Source of the DNA: an uncultured Flavobacteriales bacterium
Lineage (GTDB): Bacteria; Bacteroidota; Bacteroidia; Flavobacteriales_E; Vicingaceae
Length of the DNA stretch: 10,311 nucleotides
Assembly: GCA_937925525.1 (NCBI GenBank)
Contig: CALALS010000058.1
Location: forward strand, 1-10,311
Reading direction: 5' to 3'
Shown piece by piece: positions 1 through 6,557 of this stretch (positions are counted from its first letter, which is position 1; every line of letters begins with the position of its first letter). The notes beneath the pieces were generated by a model that was not told where the DNA came from, made no database searches, and was given only the letters and a program-made list of their open reading frames with translations. The position numbers and the translations under genes are program-made.

Positions 1-648
1 GGCATAGGGTAAAGCTTCTTCGGCAATATCATTTACTAAATCACCTGTAAAAAAAGCAATGTCAGCATCTTGCTGATTAATGAGTTCTACAGCCTCTTTA
101 AAAGGTTCTTGGCTTATAAAACTGCCCGTGTGAATATCACTAATTTGTAAAATTTTGAAACCTTCAAACGATTGAGGTAGGTTAGGAATTTTAAGATTTA
201 CATTATTTATGGTGTAATCATAGGCAGTAGAACTCATACCGTTTATTAATCCAATAAAGGGAATACCAGCCATTACCACACCTGTTTTTTTAATGAATTC
301 TGCTCTGGTAATACCGTTTTCTGACTTAATGATGGTTTTTTCAGCTAAATGGTAAGTGTCTCCTAAAATGATAATGGTGGCGCCTACTAGTTTACTAGCC
401 AGTGTTACAAAAAAGATTCCTCCGAAATACGTTCGGGCAATAATAGGAGTTGGATTTCCTAAGGAAACCGTTATTATAAAGTAGATGAGTAAACCGTAGC
501 AAAACGCTGAAAGTGTCCAATATAGTGAGTTGATAATGATTTTACTTTTCTTCGATTTTTTTCTTAAAAATATTTTAAACGAACGATAGAAATATAAATC
601 TAAAAGAAGATAAACGACAAATCCGGTGAGAAAGAAATAAACTATCAT
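1..648 (-). CDS. Membrane-anchored calcineurin-like metallophosphoesterase (N-terminal 216 residues, partial)
   Basis: The reading frame opens at ATG 648 and stays open to the window edge, giving 216 residues; the C-terminal half is missing. Residues about 1-20, 43-63, 74-96 and 122-138 are hydrophobic and look like membrane segments. The catalytic domain starts near residue 160 and shows the first two metallophosphoesterase motifs, DIH at 171-173 and GDLVND at 202-207, which bind the dinuclear metal centre. The later GNHD and GHxH motifs would lie outside the window. The layout resembles YkuE-type phosphoesterases, which face the periplasm; the substrate cannot be inferred. Residues 113-123 (ITRAEFIKKTG) resemble a degraded twin-arginine motif with one arginine, followed by a hydrophobic stretch. 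The start overlaps the upstream rhomboid stop by four bases (ATGA), so this is the last visible gene of the mutL operon. The family is fairly certain; the function is not. Confidence 0.85.
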   Translation of the reverse strand, partial: MIVYFFLTGFVVYLLLDLYFYRSFKIFLRKKSKKSKIIINSLYWTLSAFCYGLLIYFIITVSLGNPTPIIARTYFGGIFFVTLASKLVGATIIILGDTYHLAEKTIIKSENGITRAEFIKKTGVVMAGIPFIGLINGMSSTAYDYTINNVNLKIPNLPQSFEGFKILQISDIHTGSFISQEPFKEAVELINQQDADIAFFTGDLVNDIAEEALPYA

Positions 649-1526
649 GAATTCTTGTTGATGTTAAATAAAAACTCTTTTTCTTCCTTACTCAAGCTAT
701 CGTAACCCGATTTTGAAATTTTATCTAAAATAGCATCTACTTTAGCTTGTTGGTTAACTTCTTTCGTTGAATTCGTTTTAGTTGAGCTGGTATATTTCAC
801 TTTTAATTTTGATTTCTTTTTGAATGAAAAAAGATTTTTAAGCTTTTCTAAAAAGTTGCTAAACCCTTTAGATATATCATTTCCTTTACGGTATTGAGTA
901 ACAAATAAAAAACCAAATATGGCGCCTCCAAGGTGTGCAATATGCCCACCTGCATTACCGTCTTTGGGTAGATTAATAAAATCTAACAGTATTAAAACAA
1001 TTGCAATCCATTTTAGTTTTACAGGCAAAATTCCAAACAGCCGAACTTCTAGATTGGGGACGTAAGTTGAAGTAGCAACCAAAATTCCAATTACAGAAGC
1101 AGAGGCACCCAAGCAAACCGCAACTTCTTTTTCTAAAGCAAATACAGGAAAAATATTGTAAGCAAGTAAATAAAGTGCTGCACCTGATAATCCTGATAAA
1201 ATATAAACACCAGTAATTTTATTTTCACCTAGATATTGATTGAATATAACACCTGTGAAATAAAGCATTAGCATATTAAATAAAATATGCCATAGACCTT
1301 CATGTAAAAACATATAGGTTAATGGTGTCCAGGGCTTATATATTAATTCAGATAATGAAGCCGGAACAGCAAACCATTCTGTCAAATGAAAAACAGGTTT
1401 GTTGATTAAGAATCCGATTAACGTTAAGATAATGGTAATTAAAAAAACTCCTGCATTTATGTAAAGCAATTTAATCAAAGAATTGCTTGAGCTAAACTGG
1501 TGTTTTATGTCATCTACAAAACTCAT
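645..1526 (-). CDS. Rhomboid family intramembrane serine protease with lysine-rich cytosolic tail
   Basis: This 293-residue polytopic protein has about six hydrophobic helices between residues 19 and 211. Rhomboid hallmarks are present: H80 and N84 in HILFN (oxyanion side), catalytic serine S142 in GASASVIG (140-147), and catalytic histidine H198 in AHLGG (197-201). It should therefore be an active protease cutting membrane-spanning substrates. The residue after the serine is alanine rather than the usual glycine, a mild variation. After the last helix comes a basic linker (about 213-262, many lysines and serines) and a short conserved-looking tail (about 263-291, containing SLSKEEKEFLF). A similar tail occurs on other Bacteroidota rhomboids (I recall it as DUF6576), but I could not check that. 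The ATG overlaps the stop of the second rhomboid by one base (TAATG), and its own stop overlaps the phosphoesterase start. Substrates are unknown. Confidence 0.93.
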   Translation of the reverse strand: MSFVDDIKHQFSSSNSLIKLLYINAGVFLITIILTLIGFLINKPVFHLTEWFAVPASLSELIYKPWTPLTYMFLHEGLWHILFNMLMLYFTGVIFNQYLGENKITGVYILSGLSGAALYLLAYNIFPVFALEKEVAVCLGASASVIGILVATSTYVPNLEVRLFGILPVKLKWIAIVLILLDFINLPKDGNAGGHIAHLGGAIFGFLFVTQYRKGNDISKGFSNFLEKLKNLFSFKKKSKLKVKYTSSTKTNSTKEVNQQAKVDAILDKISKSGYDSLSKEEKEFLFNINKNS

Positions 1527-2350
1527 TAGTGAAAATAAGTTGGGGGATTAGGATTTTTCTTTTTCCAATAAAGAATTAAAATGATACCAAACAACATTCC
1601 TCCAAGATGAGCAAAGTGCGCCACATTATCTCCCGGGTTATTTGAAATTCCTAGCCAAAGCTCTAATGCTCCATAGGCTATTACCATCCATTTTGCTTTA
1701 ATAGGAATAGGAGGGAAGAGTAAGAACAGCATTACATTCGGGAAAGTCATTCCAAAGGCTAGTAATATGCCATAAACAGCACCCGAAGCTCCTACCATGT
1801 CTATGTCTCTTAACCCTCTTACTACTTCATCACTCCAAAGCATACTTTCTCTTATGTACTCAGGGTTGGTAGGATTGGCTTCAAAGTTTTTAAGTAATTG
1901 ATTTAATTCTGCAATTTGGTCAGGATTAAAATACATCACATATTTCTGCATTAGATTGAAAAAATCTTCAGGGTTGGCAGAGTTTTGATACATATCTACT
2001 TGTGCTTGAACAGTGTTGATGTCAATAGTAGATACAAGAACATGAAGTACAGAAGCTCCTACACCGGTGAATAAATAATAAAACAAAAACTTTTTGGAGC
2101 CCCAATGTGGTTCTAAAATTCTACCAAACATCCATAACGCAAACATATTGAAGAAAAGGTGGGTGATATTTGCATGCATAAACATGTGTGTAATTAGCTG
2201 ATGGGGCATGAATTTTTCTGAACTCCAATGATGCATTCCCAGATAAGTTGATAGCTCAAGCCCTTGAGATTGTAATGCCCATTGCCCCAATAAAAACAAT
2301 GCATTGATGATGAGTAAATTTTTAACTACAGGTGGTGTTTGGTTTAGCAT
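1526..2350 (-). CDS. Rhomboid family intramembrane serine protease with large loop insertion
   Basis: This is a 274-residue rhomboid with a complete active site: H64 and N68 in HLFFN, catalytic serine S189 in GASGAVYG (187-194), and catalytic histidine H248 in AHLGG (247-251). Hydrophobic helices lie near 10-28, 60-77, 87-107, 187-211, 219-234 and 243-262. Between the third helix and the serine-bearing fourth helix is a hydrophilic, acidic, probably helical stretch of about 75 residues (about 108-183). By analogy with E. coli GlpG topology, this loop is periplasmic and next to the active site. In the first rhomboid of this operon the same loop is only about 15 residues. The C-terminus is a short KKK-rich cytosolic end. 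The start overlaps the mutL stop by one base (TAATG). Two active, clearly diverged rhomboids in one operon suggest an old duplication with different substrates; the substrates cannot be read from the sequence. Confidence 0.94.
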   Translation of the reverse strand: MLNQTPPVVKNLLIINALFLLGQWALQSQGLELSTYLGMHHWSSEKFMPHQLITHMFMHANITHLFFNMFALWMFGRILEPHWGSKKFLFYYLFTGVGASVLHVLVSTIDINTVQAQVDMYQNSANPEDFFNLMQKYVMYFNPDQIAELNQLLKNFEANPTNPEYIRESMLWSDEVVRGLRDIDMVGASGAVYGILLAFGMTFPNVMLFLLFPPIPIKAKWMVIAYGALELWLGISNNPGDNVAHFAHLGGMLFGIILILYWKKKNPNPPTYFH

Positions 2351-4155
2351 TATCGGGCAAATTTTTTATTTAATTCTTCAATAGAATAATTTACAACAAT
2401 TGGTTTTCCGCTTGGACTTTCATAAGGCATCTGGCAAGAAAAGAGTCTGTTTACCAAAAAGGATATTTCTTCGTTATTAAGTGTTTTCTTCATTTCTGAA
2501 GAAGCTCTTCCTGCAATAATTTTAGCAATGTAATCACTTTTTGTAATGTTTAGTTTTGACTGTTCATTTTTCCATTGTTCAATCAACTCATCTAAGGTTT
2601 GTCTTATATCTTTTCCTTGCAAGCAGCTTGGTATTCCGTTAATTACTAATGTGTTTTTTCCAAATTCATTAATGTCAAATCCCAAATCTTGTAGCTCGGT
2701 AAACATATCTTTAATAAGCTCAAAGTCCGCTGAATTAAGTTCTACTGATTCCGGAAATAAGAGTTGTTGACAATTAGTTCCTTGTTTTTGCGAAGTTATT
2801 TCTTCGTAAACAATTCGCTCTTTTGCCCTTTGCTTATCAATAATTACAATGCCTGAAAGCATAGTGGTAACAATGTATTTACCGTTAAATTCAATAGCTT
2901 TTATTTCATCAGAAACTTGTTTTTCTTCTTCTTGCTTTTGGAATGCAGATGTCTGAATATTTTCTCTTTCTTCTGTTTCAAATGCTTTTTGCCAATTGAC
3001 AGAGTTGTTTTGAACTCTTTCTTTTTCAAGGGGTTCAGAAGATGATTTTTTAAAGGGGTTGTAGTTTGGGTCAACTTTTATTACCGGAGCTTTAATTTCT
3101 TTCGGCTGATTAATGGTTATATTGTCAAAGCTGGTTTCTCTTTCAAAGTCCAAAGTTGGAGTAACATTATGTTTTCCTAAAGCTTGTCTGACAGCTGTTC
3201 GTAATATGGCGTAAATGGCTCTTTCATCATCAAACTTAATTTCTGTTTTGGTTGGATGAATATTGACATCAATGCTATCAGGTTTTACATATAATTTTAT
3301 GTAGTAGCCGGGATGATGGTCGTCAGTAATTAATTCACTGTAAGCCAACTGAACGGCATGATGTAAATAACCATTTTTTATAAATCGGTCGTTGACAAAA
3401 AAGTATTGTTCACCCCTGGTTTTACGCGCTGCCTCTGGTTTTATAATGAATCCTTCAATTTTTATAATGTCTGTCTCTTCGTTAACGGGAACTAATTTTT
3501 CATTGTATTTCTCGCCTAAAATGGCTGCAATACGTTGCTTGAAATTTCCGGGCTTTAGATTAAAAATTTCTTTACCGTTATTAATAAATACGAAGTGAAT
3601 GTTGTGATGAACTAATGTAACTCGTTGAAATTCTTCAATAATATGTTTAGTCTCAACATTATCAGATTTCAAGAACTTACGCCTTGCCGGTACATTATAA
3701 AACAGATTTTTAATAGAAAAAATAGTTCCTTCAGGGCAGTTAACCGCCTCCTGAGATTTTACTTCACTTCCTTCAATTTCAATTTTTACCCCAACTGATT
3801 TACCAGCTTGTTTTGTCTTTACTTCTACATGCGCAATGGCTGCAATGGAAGCCAAAGCTTCACCTCTAAATCCTTTAGTGTTAATGTTAAACAGGTCATC
3901 TGCATTTTTAATTTTAGAAGTAGCATGTCGTTCAAAGCTCATTCTGGCATCGGTATCACTCATTCCAATACCGTTATCATGTACTTCAATTAAAGTCTTT
4001 CCGGCATCTTTAATATTAAGGGTGATTTTTGTGCTTTTAGCGTCAATGCTATTTTCAAGCAGTTCTTTTACCACAGAGGCCGGGCGCTGAACTACCTCAC
4101 CGGCAGCTATTTGGTTGGCAACAGAATTGGGTAATAATTGAATAATATCTGACAT
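2350..4155 (-). CDS. mutL: DNA mismatch repair protein MutL
   Basis: The 601-residue protein links MutS mismatch recognition to strand removal in methyl-independent or methyl-directed mismatch repair. The N-terminal GHKL ATPase is intact: ANQIAAGEVV (13-22), the catalytic E31 and Mg-binding N35 in ELLENSIDA (31-39), DNGIGM (60-65), ATSKI (78-82), GFRGEALAS (95-103), and K303 in HPTKTEIKF. A low-conservation charged linker spans about 335-415. The C-terminal dimerisation domain follows. At the place of the endonuclease motif DQHA(x)2E(x)4E it has DKQRAKERIVYE (440-451), keeping the D and both E residues but replacing the histidine with glutamine. The C-terminal CPHGRP-type motif appears as SPSGKP (580-585). 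Nicking activity is therefore doubtful. It leads an operon with two rhomboids and a phosphoesterase; a -7 promoter box lies just upstream. Length is typical of Bacteroidota MutL. Confidence 0.98.
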   Translation of the reverse strand: MSDIIQLLPNSVANQIAAGEVVQRPASVVKELLENSIDAKSTKITLNIKDAGKTLIEVHDNGIGMSDTDARMSFERHATSKIKNADDLFNINTKGFRGEALASIAAIAHVEVKTKQAGKSVGVKIEIEGSEVKSQEAVNCPEGTIFSIKNLFYNVPARRKFLKSDNVETKHIIEEFQRVTLVHHNIHFVFINNGKEIFNLKPGNFKQRIAAILGEKYNEKLVPVNEETDIIKIEGFIIKPEAARKTRGEQYFFVNDRFIKNGYLHHAVQLAYSELITDDHHPGYYIKLYVKPDSIDVNIHPTKTEIKFDDERAIYAILRTAVRQALGKHNVTPTLDFERETSFDNITINQPKEIKAPVIKVDPNYNPFKKSSSEPLEKERVQNNSVNWQKAFETEERENIQTSAFQKQEEEKQVSDEIKAIEFNGKYIVTTMLSGIVIIDKQRAKERIVYEEITSQKQGTNCQQLLFPESVELNSADFELIKDMFTELQDLGFDINEFGKNTLVINGIPSCLQGKDIRQTLDELIEQWKNEQSKLNITKSDYIAKIIAGRASSEMKKTLNNEEISFLVNRLFSCQMPYESPSGKPIVVNYSIEELNKKFAR

Positions 4156-4171
4156 GCTTGAAAATTCAATG

Positions 4172-4179
4172 CAAAGGTA
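4172..4179 (-). promoter_or_regulatory. Bacteroidota-type -7 promoter box for the mutL operon
   Basis: Read on the minus strand the bases are TACCTTTG, an exact match to the Bacteroidota sigma-ABfr -7 consensus TAnnTTTG, 16 bases before the mutL start codon. Initiation about seven bases downstream would leave a leader of roughly 10 nt. No convincing TTTG -33 element is visible at the usual distance. Confidence 0.55.
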
Positions 4180-4253
4180 ATAATTGAAAGGGGAAATAAT
4201 GGCAGATTGTTACGAGCGGAGGCGGTTTTTCTTAAACAAAATGTTAATTGATG

Positions 4254-4709
4254 TTAAAGCCTGACATTTTCAGTAAACTCTATGGGTATTTTTTTGGATA
4301 CCAGAAAAGCTTTTCCTTTAATAGTTCCTTTTATTTTTAACTGAACACTTCCTTTTGTAATTGCTGTTAACAAACTTGGTAAAACTGCCATTCCGGCATC
4401 TTTAAAATTTGATTCAACCCTAAATACATGAACGTCATTGGAGTTTTTCTTTAGCTTAATTTTATCTTTTAATTCAGCTTTGCCTAATTTATTTCCGTTT
4501 ACATAAAGGTCTAAATCAGAACTTACCACCGAAATTTTATAATTATTCGGATTTTTAATTTGCAAAGAAATTTTTGCCTTTACACCAGACTGGTCTATTT
4601 TTTCAACCTTAATGTCCTTTATACCAATAATTTCAACATCTGTATAATCAACACATGATGTAAAGAAGATGGCGAGTAAGTTGAAAAATAGAAAGTGTTT
4701 AATTTTCAT
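4254..4709 (-). CDS. LEA14/WHy-type lipoprotein
   Basis: This small protein of 151 residues starts with a basic and hydrophobic signal sequence ending in a cysteine at position 19 (FFTSC), so it is probably a lipoprotein carried to the outer envelope; the -3 residue is phenylalanine, looser than the classical lipobox. The mature part is a beta-rich domain of the late-embryogenesis-abundant type 2 (LEA14/WHy) family. It shows the typical IKNPNNYKI stretch (51-59), followed by YVNGNKLG (69-76) and a final amphipathic beta region with IKGTIKGKAF (126-135). The family is associated with desiccation and stress tolerance in plants, but its role in Bacteroidota is not established. It begins three bases after the dipeptidase stop codon, so the two are very likely co-transcribed. 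Family assignment rests on pattern recognition rather than a search. Confidence 0.75.
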   Translation of the reverse strand: MKIKHFLFFNLLAIFFTSCVDYTDVEIIGIKDIKVEKIDQSGVKAKISLQIKNPNNYKISVVSSDLDLYVNGNKLGKAELKDKIKLKKNSNDVHVFRVESNFKDAGMAVLPSLLTAITKGSVQLKIKGTIKGKAFLVSKKIPIEFTENVRL

Positions 4710-4712
4710 AAA

Positions 4713-6086
4713 TTACTTAACGTGATATTCAGAAAAATATTTAAAGAATAACGGAATGGTCTCAATTCCTTTTAAGAAGTTGAAAATTCCATAGTGTTCG
4801 TTAGGAGAATGGATATCATCGGTATCTAACCCAAAGCCCATCAATACAGATTTGTTATCTAATACCTTTTCAAATAAAGCTACAATAGGTATGCTTCCTC
4901 CGCCTCTGGCAGGTATTGGCTTTTTGCCAAAACCGTCTTCCATGGCTTGCATGGCTGCTTTGTAAGCAGCTGTGTCAGTTGGAGTTAAATATGGTTCGCC
5001 TCCGTGATGTGGTTTTACTACTACTTTTACGCCTTTAGGAGCAATAGAAGTAAAATGCTCTTGAAATTGTTTGGTAACTTTATGTGAATTTTGATTAGGA
5101 ACCAATCGCATGGAGATTTTTGCAAAGGCTTTTGAAGGTAACACTGTTTTAGCTCCTTCTCCAATATATCCGCCCCAAATTCCGTTTACGTCTAAAGTTG
5201 GTCGCGTGCCTGTTCTTTCAATGGTAGAGTAGCCTTTTTCTCCCATCACATCATCTATTTTAAGCTCTTTTTTGTAGGCTTCAACATCAAATGGTGTTTT
5301 GTTTAACTCAGCTCTTTCTTGTTCAGTCAATTCTACTACATCATCATAAAATCCCGGAATAGTGATGTGTTTGTTTTCATCTTTTAAAGAGGCAATCATT
5401 TCACACAAAACATTTATCGGATTGGGAACGGCTCCGCCATAAACTCCTGAATGTAAATCTCTGTTAGGTCCCGTAACCTCAATTTCTAAATAGCTTAATC
5501 CTCTCAAACCAACTGTAAGTGATGGAGTTTCGTTTCCTAAAATGGATGTGTCAGAAATTAAAATAACGTCTGCTTTTAACTTTTCTTTATTTTCTGAAAT
5601 AAATGCCTCTAAGCTTGGTGAGCCTACTTCTTCCTCACCTTCAATAATAAACTTTACGTTGCACGGAAGTGAATTAGTATTGTTCATTAATTCAAGTGCT
5701 TTTACGTGCATAAAAACTTGCCCTTTGTCATCGGCTGCGCCTCTGGCATAAATTTTTCCATCTTTTATCACTGGCTCAAATGGCGGACTGTCCCATAAAT
5801 CTAACGGGTCAGCAGGTTGTACGTCATAGTGTCCGTAAACTAATATGGTCGGTAAGTTTGCGTCAATAATTTTATCGGCATAAACAACCGGATAACCTTT
5901 TGTAGGACAAATTTCTGCGTTTTCTGCACCTGCTTTTATTAAGGCTTGCTTGGTAGCTTCAGCAGTTTTTAAAACATCTTCTTTGTATTTAGAATCAGCA
6001 CTAATTGAAGGGATTTTTAGCAATTCAACTAGTTCATTAATAAATCGGTCTTTATTATCGTTAACGTAATTCTTAATGTGTTCCAT
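4713..6086 (-). CDS. M20 family dipeptidase/metallopeptidase
   Basis: The 457-residue protein matches the M20 di-zinc peptidases of the carnosinase/CNDP-like branch, which cleave dipeptides in the cytosol. Visible catalytic residues, assigned by comparison with mammalian CNDP2, are: zinc ligand H86 and adjacent D88 in YGHYDVQ; bridging D119 in ARGAADDKG; general base E152 and zinc ligand E153 in EGEEEVGS; D179 in SDTS; and H426 in DDIHSPNE. H212 in DLHSGVYGG is the conserved histidine of the dimerisation lid domain (about 200-360), and RGGGSIPI (394-401) is the conserved substrate-binding loop. No signal peptide is visible. Length and motif order are normal and all key residues are present. 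It is followed after three bases by the LEA14-type lipoprotein. The exact substrate is not predictable; amino-acylase or deacylase activity is a less likely alternative. Confidence 0.94.
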   Translation of the reverse strand: MEHIKNYVNDNKDRFINELVELLKIPSISADSKYKEDVLKTAEATKQALIKAGAENAEICPTKGYPVVYADKIIDANLPTILVYGHYDVQPADPLDLWDSPPFEPVIKDGKIYARGAADDKGQVFMHVKALELMNNTNSLPCNVKFIIEGEEEVGSPSLEAFISENKEKLKADVILISDTSILGNETPSLTVGLRGLSYLEIEVTGPNRDLHSGVYGGAVPNPINVLCEMIASLKDENKHITIPGFYDDVVELTEQERAELNKTPFDVEAYKKELKIDDVMGEKGYSTIERTGTRPTLDVNGIWGGYIGEGAKTVLPSKAFAKISMRLVPNQNSHKVTKQFQEHFTSIAPKGVKVVVKPHHGGEPYLTPTDTAAYKAAMQAMEDGFGKKPIPARGGGSIPIVALFEKVLDNKSVLMGFGLDTDDIHSPNEHYGIFNFLKGIETIPLFFKYFSEYHVK

Positions 6087-6112
6087 GAATGTATTTTGAA
6101 AAAATTAAAGCG

Positions 6113-6120
6113 TAAAGTTA
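6113..6120 (-). promoter_or_regulatory. Possible -7 promoter box for the dipeptidase unit
   Basis: The minus-strand bases are TAACTTTA, one mismatch (final A for G) from TAnnTTTG, 26 bases before the dipeptidase start codon. It lies in the 57-base gap between the second DUF1573 gene and the dipeptidase. The match is imperfect and AT-rich sequence yields such matches by chance, so the dipeptidase could also be read through from the DUF1573 genes. Confidence 0.3.
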
Positions 6121-6143
6121 GAAAGTTTGCTTACAAAAAGAAG

Positions 6144-6557
6144 TTAGTTTTTTTGCTTGTATTCTTCTATCGTTTCTTTACTGGCATTTACCACACCTTT
6201 AAATTTAAGCTCGTATTCGCCTAGGTTGGTAATAATGGTAATGGTTCGTTCTTGGTAACCAATTTTCTTATTGGTATCAAACGTAACTTTTATTTCTCCT
6301 TTTTGGTTGGGCGCAACGGGAGTTTTTGGTAAAATGGCCTTAGTACAGTGGCAAGATGTTTTAAAATCTTTAAAAATAATCGGTTGATTACTTTCATTAG
6401 TAAAAGAGTAAATCAGTGTAACTAATTTTCCTTCATCCACTTTATCAAATTTCAGTGTTTTTTTGTCAAAGGCAAGTCCATTGCCTTTTTGAATAAAACA
6501 AAAAAAGCTTGCCGCAAGGAGCAGCAAGCTTAAGGTTTGCACTTTTGTAATCTGCAT
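6144..6557 (-). CDS. DUF1573 domain exported protein (second of a tandem pair)
   Basis: This 137-residue protein has an N-terminal hydrophobic segment (residues about 8-22) acting as a signal peptide or membrane anchor, then one DUF1573 domain, an Ig-like beta-sandwich common in secreted Bacteroidota proteins. Recognisable parts are FDKVDEG (37-43), YSFTNESNQPI (50-60), SCHC (68-71), GEIKVTFDTN (87-96) and the closing strand LKFKGVV (117-123). The family's usual cysteine signature is SCGC; here the middle glycine is histidine, as SCHC. C20 is not in a good lipobox. Function is unknown; a structural or binding role in the envelope is the usual guess. The start overlaps the stop of the upstream paralogue by one base (TAATG). 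Codons 9-22, within the signal sequence, contain a strong terminator-like hairpin followed by a T-tract. Confidence 0.88.
   Translation of the reverse strand: MQITKVQTLSLLLLAASFFCFIQKGNGLAFDKKTLKFDKVDEGKLVTLIYSFTNESNQPIIFKDFKTSCHCTKAILPKTPVAPNQKGEIKVTFDTNKKIGYQERTITIITNLGEYELKFKGVVNASKETIEEYKQKN
6490..6531 (-). terminator. Intrinsic-terminator-like hairpin inside the signal-peptide codons of the second DUF1573 gene
   Basis: On the minus strand the arms AAGCTTGCTGC and GCGGCAAGCTT (6521-6531 and 6505-6515) can form an 11-bp stem with one G-U pair around a five-base TCCTT loop. A T-rich tract (TTTTTG then TTTT) follows at once. The stem begins 26 bases past the stop codon of the first DUF1573 gene, where a terminator for that gene would normally sit, yet it lies inside the coding region of the second. 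It could end a share of transcripts after gene one, lowering gene two output. The base pairing is seen directly; termination is inferred, and the leucine/alanine/phenylalanine codons of a signal peptide could produce it incidentally. Confidence 0.5.

Noticed and set aside
1..648. Endonuclease/exonuclease/phosphatase (EEP) family, often found after rhomboids in Flavobacteriia
   Set aside because: The visible motifs are DIH and GDLVND of calcineurin-like phosphoesterases, not EEP motifs, and the protein starts with membrane helices.
2546..4090. Several plus-strand open frames of 61-84 codons inside mutL
   Set aside because: They lie antisense to a fully motif-supported MutL, have no recognisable domains, and show Ser/Cys/Phe-rich composition typical of shadow frames.
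4954..4970. Perfect 7-bp inverted repeat with three-base loop inside the dipeptidase gene
   Set aside because: It arises from the alanine-rich codons around AAYKAA, lies mid-gene, and has no T-tract on either strand.
6144..6557. Lipoprotein assignment for the second DUF1573 protein based on C20
   Set aside because: The residues before the cysteine (SFF) do not form a credible lipobox; a plain signal peptide or anchor fits better.
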